Origin: an uncultured Lachnospiraceae bacterium
Lineage (GTDB): Bacteria; Bacillota; Clostridia; Lachnospirales; Lachnospiraceae
Reading direction: 5' to 3'
DNA: 10,526 nucleotides
Assembly: GCA_902463835.1 (NCBI GenBank)
Contig: CABQGZ010000072.1
Coordinates: forward strand, 1-10,526
A program made the translations under genes and the position numbers. Shown here piece by piece: positions 6,280 through 10,526 of the stretch. The notes under the pieces were generated by a model. The model did no database searches, had not been told where the DNA came from, and saw nothing but the letters and a program-made list of their open reading frames with translations. Position 1 is the stretch's first letter. The number at the start of each line of letters is the position of its first letter.

Positions 6280-7790
6280 GAACTTTGTCCCCTTCTCCTT
6301 ACCAGAAGCACTGCTCCCAGGGAAACCATTGCCAGGCAGCAGAGTACCCAGGGCAGCATTGGGCTGACATCGCCGGTCTGGGGCATAACAGCTCCATTTT
6401 CTCCCGTAACAGATACCACATTGCCGTCCTTATCCACCGTCTTTACCACCGTTGTCATATGTCTCACCGATGAAATGGTATAGTTTAACTTTTCCGTACG
6501 ATCCTGTCCAAGGCTTGTATCCGCCCAGGAGGCAAAGCCAAGATAGGTCTTGCCGTCTTTTGTGCAGAAATCACCGTCCTTGATATTCTCCAGATCTGCT
6601 ATCTTGTTTCCATTCACGCTAAGTGACCAGATGCCGGAGGCATTTTTCTCAAAGACAAACTTCAGCGTATCTGTCGCCTTGACATTATCCAACTCAATTC
6701 CATCAAAGACGGAGGGTCTTAAGCCTTCCACGCCAAGCTTTCCTCCCACATTCCGAAGCACAAAACTGATTCCTGCCCATCTGTCATAATCCTTCGTGTT
6801 ATCGCCAAATCCAAATTTGATCCAATCTGTACTGTCTGCCTTCAATTCCCCGATTTTCATTGTGAATTCGATATATTCCGGATTCATTGCCGCCTTCAGG
6901 GTGGAATTGGTAACGATTTTGATCCCGCCTGACACTGCCTCCGGCGGATATCCCTTGGGATTGGCATTGGGATCCGCCCAATAGTGATTCCAGTCATTCA
7001 TTCCGATGGAGACAGCGGTCTTCACCTTCTCCGTAATCGTTGTTGTCCCCGGATCTTCCGGTTTTGGATCTTCTGGTTTCGGATTCTCCGGTTTTGGATC
7101 ATCTGGTTTCGGATCCTCCGGCTTTGGATCCTCCGGTTTCGGATCTTCTGGTTTCGGATCCTCCCCTGCTGCCGTATCTGAAACGGAATTGATCGTGTAA
7201 TACAATGCCTGTGCACGGTCTATGCCGCTGCTGGTATCTGCCCAGGAAGCAAATCCAAGATAGGTCTTGCCGTCTTTTGTAAAATCAACTCCAGAGAAGG
7301 ATGCAACCTTTGTTCCATTGATTGTTACATCCCAGGCTTCTGCGCCATCGGCTTTCGCAATGACCACCTTTAAGCTGTCATTCACACCAAGCCCAGTCTC
7401 CACCTTGCTCTCCTCGATCACACGGGTTCCGTGAAGGGTCTCCGCTTTCAGCTTACCGTCCACATTCCAGAACCGGACGGCAACGTCGCTGTTTCCATCC
7501 ATATCGGCCTTATATTTTCCCAGGCCAAACTTCAGCCAGTCTGTGTTCTTGCCCATTGCTCCGATCTTCAGTTCAAATTCAATATGAGCCGGGGATAACT
7601 GCTTTGTATAGGTAGCGTTCGTGGATACTCTTATACCTTCCCCGTCCACCACCGGATCGCCCCAGTAACCCTGCCAGTCACTAAGGGATGTGGCCGCCTG
7701 GGCCTGCAGCCCGGATATTCCTGATACCACGGCGCCAATGCACAGACAAAACGCCAGTACCGCTGCCATTATTTTTCTCTTTGTTCTCAT
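6276..7790 (-). CDS. Secreted two-module surface protein with MPQTG sorting signal
   Basis: Predicted wall-attached protein of 504 residues, function unknown. Seen: a signal peptide (1-32, basic MRTKRK, hydrophobic core, probable cleavage after AQA at 30-32); module A (about 36-204) and module B (about 264-442), which share the W-x-Y/H-x-W-D-P start, an IEF-x-(L/M)-KIG strand, DW(L/I)KFG, NG-K-A strands and the identical DGKTYLGFASWADTS segment; between them seven to eight DPKPE units (about 210-247); and a C-terminal MPQTG (469-473), hydrophobic segment and RRR tail, which form a sortase signal with M in place of the usual L. The modules look beta-sandwich-like (ConA/LamG or CBM-like), but I cannot assign a family. 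AAGGAGG at 7799-7805 fixes the start. The position between a nucleoside hydrolase and a GH-like enzyme suggests a ligand-binding role for a glycan or related substrate. Confidence 0.85.
   Translation of the reverse strand: MRTKRKIMAAVLAFCLCIGAVVSGISGLQAQAATSLSDWQGYWGDPVVDGEGIRVSTNATYTKQLSPAHIEFELKIGAMGKNTDWLKFGLGKYKADMDGNSDVAVRFWNVDGKLKAETLHGTRVIEESKVETGLGVNDSLKVVIAKADGAEAWDVTINGTKVASFSGVDFTKDGKTYLGFASWADTSSGIDRAQALYYTINSVSDTAAGEDPKPEDPKPEDPKPEDPKPDDPKPENPKPEDPKPEDPGTTTITEKVKTAVSIGMNDWNHYWADPNANPKGYPPEAVSGGIKIVTNSTLKAAMNPEYIEFTMKIGELKADSTDWIKFGFGDNTKDYDRWAGISFVLRNVGGKLGVEGLRPSVFDGIELDNVKATDTLKFVFEKNASGIWSLSVNGNKIADLENIKDGDFCTKDGKTYLGFASWADTSLGQDRTEKLNYTISSVRHMTTVVKTVDKDGNVVSVTGENGAVMPQTGDVSPMLPWVLCCLAMVSLGAVLLVRRRGQSS
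6288..6300 (-). promoter_or_regulatory. Ribosome binding site of the surface hydrolase gene
   Basis: Read on the - strand, AAGGAGAAGGGGA lies eight bases before the ATG at 6279 and within the last codons of the two-module protein gene. Together with the ATGA stop/start overlap it suggests coupled translation. Confidence 0.7.
6372..6386 (-). other. MPQTG cell-wall sorting motif
   Basis: Codons 469-473 read MPQTG and are followed by D, a hydrophobic stretch (about 479-497) and RRR, the usual three-part sortase signal. The first residue is Met instead of the canonical Leu. Anchoring depends on a sortase outside this window. Confidence 0.75.
6465..7001 (-). repeat. Module B, second copy of the duplicated beta-rich domain
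   Basis: This encodes residues 264-442 of the 504-residue protein. A 26-bp stretch (6538-6563) is identical to 7255-7280 in module A, and the surrounding protein segment DGKTYLGFASWADTS is the same. Elsewhere the copies have diverged, with insertions in module B near its start (NPNANPKGYPP-like loop). Confidence 0.8.
7051..7163 (-). repeat. 15-bp tandem repeat encoding (E/D)DPKP units
   Basis: About seven and a half copies of a 15-bp unit (consensus GGATCTTCTGGTTTC on the + strand) with wobble changes encode the EDPKP linker between the two modules. One unit is DDPKP and one ENPKP. Such tandem coding repeats can change copy number by slippage, altering spacer length. Confidence 0.92.
7179..7685 (-). 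repeat. Module A, first copy of the duplicated beta-rich domain
   Basis: This encodes residues 36-204, directly after the signal peptide. Segments recur in module B in the same order (W/YW-DP, KIG, W-KFG, TKDGKTYLGFASWADTS, Y-TI-SV), showing an internal duplication. The 26-bp identical stretch lies at 7255-7280. Confidence 0.8.
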
Positions 7791-7798
7791 TCTCGATT

Positions 7799-7805
7799 CC
7801 TCCTT
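7799..7805 (-). promoter_or_regulatory. Ribosome binding site of the two-module surface protein gene
   Basis: AAGGAGG on the - strand lies eight bases before the ATG at 7790, inside the 25-bp gap after the nucleoside hydrolase stop. It is the strongest ribosome binding site in the operon. Confidence 0.85.
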
Positions 7806-7815
7806 ATTTGTCTTA

Positions 7816-8727
7816 TCAGAAAGACATCAGTCTCTCCATACATAGTTGCACTACTGCTTTTGAATCAACGGAAAAAGCTGCTTCGAACTTCGAATCGCCC
7901 GCGGGAATATTCCAGGTAAAATCAGACAGATTCACGCTGGTGCCTCTTGTGTACCTCCCTTCCAGTTCGATCTTGCATTGAATCTTTTCCAATGTTACCA
8001 GATTTTTTTGAAATGTTACTGCCAATGCCAACGGATCATGCAGGCATACGTCATGACCCCAGGCCTTTTTCATATCCATCAGCATCCGGATACACGGATG
8101 GGGATGTTCACACAGAAGCCGGACATCCTCTTTTCCCAGCACGCACTGAAAGGTGACGTCCAACCCCACACAGCGGATCGCAACACCAGAACCGATCACC
8201 AGCTCCGCCGCCTCCGGATCGCAGGAAAAATTAAATTCGCTCACATTCCGGAAGGAAAACGCGCCGCCCATCATGGAAATAAATGCGATCCGCTCCTTCA
8301 GGTCCGGTCTCTTCATGAGAACCCTGGCGATATTTGTAAGTGCCCCCATAGTCACGATCACAATGGGCTTCTTTGCTTCCTCCAATGTCCGTATGATAAA
8401 ATCTACGGCGGTGATGTCTGAGCAATATGGCTCTGCTTCATAGGCATCCGTATAGCTGATCGGTTTCTCTGTAAAATCAATCTCCTGGCCGTACACCTCC
8501 CTGTTTTTTAAGGGATGGCTCTCCCCCGCCGCCACCGGAACCTTTGGCAAGCCGCCAAGCCGCAGCAGCCTGGCCGCGATCCTGGCCCTTCGCACAGTAT
8601 CCTGATATACGGTTGTGACGCCCAGGATATGCAGCTCCGGAGATTTCATCGCCAGACAGAGGGCAAAGGCGTCGTCGATATCTCCTCCGATATCCGTATC
8701 GATTATCACGTCTATTTTTTCATTCAT
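7816..8727 (-). CDS. Nucleoside hydrolase (IUNH family)
   Basis: Predicted cytoplasmic N-glycosidase that splits the bond between a nucleobase and (deoxy)ribose; Ca2+-dependent in characterised relatives. Seen in the 303-residue product: the N-terminal Asp cluster IIDTDIGGDIDDAFAL (8-23), the longer DTDIGxDxDD form rather than the protozoan DTDPGxDD; VTMGALTNIA (125-134); SMMGGAF (151-157); EFNFSCDPEAA (164-174); and LHDPLALA (229-236), whose H230 and D231 fit the catalytic His and metal-binding Asp. No signal peptide, and length is normal. The start at 8727 follows the permease stop by 21 bases, with GAGAGAAG just upstream. Being co-transcribed with a sugar-type ABC importer suggests that it processes the imported compound. 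The base or sugar preference cannot be read from the sequence; family members also act on other ribosides. Confidence 0.93.
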   Translation of the reverse strand: MNEKIDVIIDTDIGGDIDDAFALCLAMKSPELHILGVTTVYQDTVRRARIAARLLRLGGLPKVPVAAGESHPLKNREVYGQEIDFTEKPISYTDAYEAEPYCSDITAVDFIIRTLEEAKKPIVIVTMGALTNIARVLMKRPDLKERIAFISMMGGAFSFRNVSEFNFSCDPEAAELVIGSGVAIRCVGLDVTFQCVLGKEDVRLLCEHPHPCIRMLMDMKKAWGHDVCLHDPLALAVTFQKNLVTLEKIQCKIELEGRYTRGTSVNLSDFTWNIPAGDSKFEAAFSVDSKAVVQLCMERLMSF

Positions 8728-8748
8728 CTTCTCTCAATTCCTCAATAT

Positions 8749-9585
8749 TCACATTTTTATGGATGAGCTGACAAGCCCCTGCACATAATATTTGTTTGCA
8801 AATATGAACAGCAGGATCAATGGCAGCGAGGCCACCAGATAGCCGGAAAAGGTAACCGGCATGTTGGAGCTGTACATATTTTCAAAATTCACCAGTAGAC
8901 CCGCTGAAATTGTCAGCTTGTTCAGATCTCGTATGGTGATCATGGGCCAGATATAATCATTCCACACATTTACGATCTCCATGATGGCCAGCGTGCCCAG
9001 TATGGGCATACATAAGGGCACTGCGATCTTGCTGTAGCACCGGAAATGCCCCGCTCCATCGATCTGTGCCGCCTCAAAGATGTCCTTCGGCAGACCCTCG
9101 AAAAAGGAGGTGAGCAAGAATACGCCGAATACGGACTGGCCCACCACGATGGGCAGGATCAAAATCCAGTAGGTGTCCAGAAGCCCCATGTTCTTGTACA
9201 GCACGTAGGATGGAACCAGCGTCAGGATCCCTGGCATCATCATAAGGCAGATGACGGCGGAGTACAGCAGCTTTCTCCCCGGGAAATGCATTCTGGAAAA
9301 CGCATAGGCTGCCAGCGACGAAACGATCAGGCTTCCCGTCACGCCCACCGCACCCACAAATACCGTGTTCATCACATAGCGGAATACCGCCTTCATCGCC
9401 ACCGCGATATTGCTGAGTCTCAGAGGTATCGTGGGATACCACTTGGAAACATCGTACGCCAGATCTGACTTCATCGCACACCACAATGCCATGGCAAGCG
9501 GATAGATGGTCAGAAACAACAGCAACAGGATGACCAGATTCAGACAGACCTGGGGCAGTTTTTTTCTTATTACTTTTTTCTTCAT
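8749..9585 (-). CDS. Carbohydrate ABC transporter permease, MalG type
   Basis: Inner subunit of a CUT1-type sugar importer in the cytoplasmic membrane, pairing with the MalF-type permease encoded immediately upstream. Seen in the 278 residues: about six hydrophobic segments (first at 15-37), an N-terminal KKK/RKK cytoplasmic end, and the EAA loop IFEAAQIDGAGHFRCYSKIAVP (169-190) that contacts the ATPase. I chose the ATG at 9585 because GGGAGAGAAG (9591-9600) sits five bases upstream and the family usually begins with a short basic segment. An ATG at 9609 would add eight residues and overlap the upstream gene but has no visible ribosome binding site. No ATPase gene lies in the window; CUT1 systems often share an MsmX-like ATPase encoded elsewhere. 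The substrate cannot be read from the permease sequence. Confidence 0.93.
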   Translation of the reverse strand: MKKKVIRKKLPQVCLNLVILLLLFLTIYPLAMALWCAMKSDLAYDVSKWYPTIPLRLSNIAVAMKAVFRYVMNTVFVGAVGVTGSLIVSSLAAYAFSRMHFPGRKLLYSAVICLMMMPGILTLVPSYVLYKNMGLLDTYWILILPIVVGQSVFGVFLLTSFFEGLPKDIFEAAQIDGAGHFRCYSKIAVPLCMPILGTLAIMEIVNVWNDYIWPMITIRDLNKLTISAGLLVNFENMYSSNMPVTFSGYLVASLPLILLFIFANKYYVQGLVSSSIKM

Positions 9586-9590
9586 ACGTT

Positions 9591-9600
9591 CTTCTCTCCC
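9591..9600 (-). promoter_or_regulatory. Ribosome binding site deciding the MalG-type permease start
   Basis: GGGAGAGAAG on the - strand precedes the ATG at 9585 with a five-base gap and lies just past the stop of the upstream permease (9602-9604). It favours 9585 over the overlapping ATG at 9609. Confidence 0.65.
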
Positions 9601-9601
9601 G

Positions 9602-10522
9602 TCATACATCGTTATTTCTGGTCACCCGAAAGCCCACCAGCGTCATCAGTATAATAAAAGTAAACAACGTGGTTCCTATGGCGCAGGCATACCCCATATT
9701 GCCGGCTCCGAACGCCTGCAGATACATATAATACCCAGGCACATAGGTGGAGTAGCCCGGTCCGCCCTTGGTGAGCACCATCTGCGTTCCGTAGTCCTGC
9801 AGACTGCTTATGATGCCAAAGATAAAGAAGTAGCGTACCTGCCCCCGAATAAGCGGCAGATCGATGGTGCGTATCCGCTGAAGGATATTTACGCCGTCCA
9901 GCCTGGCTGCGTCAAATACATCCTCGGAGATATTCATAAGCCCTGAGGTGTAGATCAACACGCTGGTGCCCCCGATCCACGGAAATCCCATAAATATAAT
10001 GGAGAATATCACCAGCCTGGGATCGCCCAGCCAATTCACCACACCGTTCTCTGCCACGAAGCCGAACAGTCTGGCCAGCGCAGTCAGAAGCCCCGCGGTT
10101 GGATCAAATACATTTTTCCAGATCAGCAGCCCCACCACGCCCGGCGCCACAATGGGCAGCAGGATCAGCACCCGGTACGCCGCCTGCAGCTTTATCCTCT
10201 TCACACAAAAGATCAGTTCCGCCATGACCAGCGGCGCCACAATGCCGATGATCAGCCGGGGCAGCATGATCTTAAACATGGTGGGAATGGAATTCAAAAA
10301 CACCTCATCGGAAAATAATCGTGTGTAATTCCCCAGCCCCACAAAGCTTCCCTCCCGGCTTCCATCCCATTCAAAAAACGAATGCCAGATTCCGGAGATG
10401 GGCGGATAATAGGAAAAGATGATCAGGCCCGCAAACAGCGGCAACAGAAAGAGATACGCCTGTCTGCATCTCCATATTTCCCGCAGCCATCCTCTTTCTT
10501 GCAATTTCTCAGTGGTTGTCAT
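9602..10522 (-). CDS. Carbohydrate ABC transporter permease, MalF/UgpA type
   Basis: First permease of the CUT1-type importer. Seen in the 306 residues: a first membrane segment (about 22-40) ending in SYYPPISGIWHSFFEW, the WIGGTSVLIYTSGLMNIS segment (182-199), the EAA loop DVFDAARLDGVNILQRIRTIDLP (201-223), LTKGGPG (250-256) and a last membrane segment (about 279-298), all typical of MalF/UgpA-like subunits. The ATG at 10520-10522 gives a normal family length, but only four bases precede it in the window, so its ribosome binding site is not visible and a longer N-terminus cannot be excluded. Its 3' end is eight bases short of clearing the alternative ATG of the next permease, indicating tight coupling. 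A solute-binding protein gene is expected just upstream, outside the window. Confidence 0.92.
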   Translation of the reverse strand: MTTTEKLQERGWLREIWRCRQAYLFLLPLFAGLIIFSYYPPISGIWHSFFEWDGSREGSFVGLGNYTRLFSDEVFLNSIPTMFKIMLPRLIIGIVAPLVMAELIFCVKRIKLQAAYRVLILLPIVAPGVVGLLIWKNVFDPTAGLLTALARLFGFVAENGVVNWLGDPRLVIFSIIFMGFPWIGGTSVLIYTSGLMNISEDVFDAARLDGVNILQRIRTIDLPLIRGQVRYFFIFGIISSLQDYGTQMVLTKGGPGYSTYVPGYYMYLQAFGAGNMGYACAIGTTLFTFIILMTLVGFRVTRNNDV

Positions 10523-10526
10523 ACTT

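Noticed and set aside
5592..6367. Overlapping + strand open frames opposite the linker region
   Set aside because: They arise from the Pro/Ser/Thr/Gly-rich linker on the other strand and show no domain or start signal.
7051..7163. Short repeats that might suggest a CRISPR array
   Set aside because: The 15-bp units are contiguous and in frame, with no spacers; they encode a protein linker.
7006..7200. + strand frame with GFGSSGF repeats, like a silk or glycine-rich protein
   Set aside because: It is the antisense reading of the DPKPE tandem repeat and has no start signal.
9602..9609. ATG at 9609 as the start of the second permease
   Set aside because: It lacks a ribosome binding site and adds an untypical MYDGREER leader; ATG 9585 has GGGAGAGAAG upstream.

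Overview
The window looks like a chromosomal segment of a Gram-positive Clostridia member, most likely Lachnospiraceae. Reasons: the ricT - trmN6 - rsmI housekeeping order, strong AGGAGG-type ribosome binding sites, a sortase-type C-terminal anchor, moderate GC with AT-rich patches, and an AAA-ATPase/PD-(D/E)XK gene of the kind common in gut Firmicutes. This placement rests on gene content and style only.

Left part, + strand (1-2684): the 3' portion of ricT (its 5' end lies just outside the window), trmN6 (tRNA1(Val) A37 methyltransferase family) and rsmI (16S rRNA C1402 2'-O-methyltransferase). A 239-bp gap between trmN6 and rsmI holds a long imperfect palindrome (about 1627-1800) with 31-bp arms differing at two positions. 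It is the most conspicuous non-coding structure here and resembles a dispersed intergenic repeat or a structured RNA.

Middle (2707-4028, + strand): a decayed AAA-ATPase_like/PDDEXK_9 gene, broken by a frameshift with probable deletion near 3000, an in-frame TAG at 3608-3610, and a second deletion plus frameshift near 3770. It is more AT-rich than its neighbours and looks like a degraded accessory gene. A strong + strand terminator follows, beside a weaker hairpin that may end the opposing operon.

Right part, - strand (10522-4156): one tightly packed operon of five genes, read right to left: MalF-type permease, MalG-type permease, cytoplasmic nucleoside hydrolase (IUNH family), a secreted protein with two copies of an unassigned beta-rich module joined by a DPKPE repeat and ending in an MPQTG sorting signal, and a membrane-anchored protein with a carbohydrate-binding-like module and a GH42-like (clan GH-A-like) barrel. 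Gaps are 25 bp or less and two junctions overlap. The solute-binding protein and regulator would be expected beyond position 10526.

The operon reads as a surface capture, cleavage, uptake and intracellular hydrolysis system for a sugar-containing ligand. The nucleoside hydrolase suggests that the imported compound is a riboside or another N-glycoside, but the substrate cannot be fixed from sequence. This pairing of a surface glycosidase-like enzyme, a duplicated-module wall protein, an ABC importer and a nucleoside hydrolase is the best candidate for something undescribed in this window.
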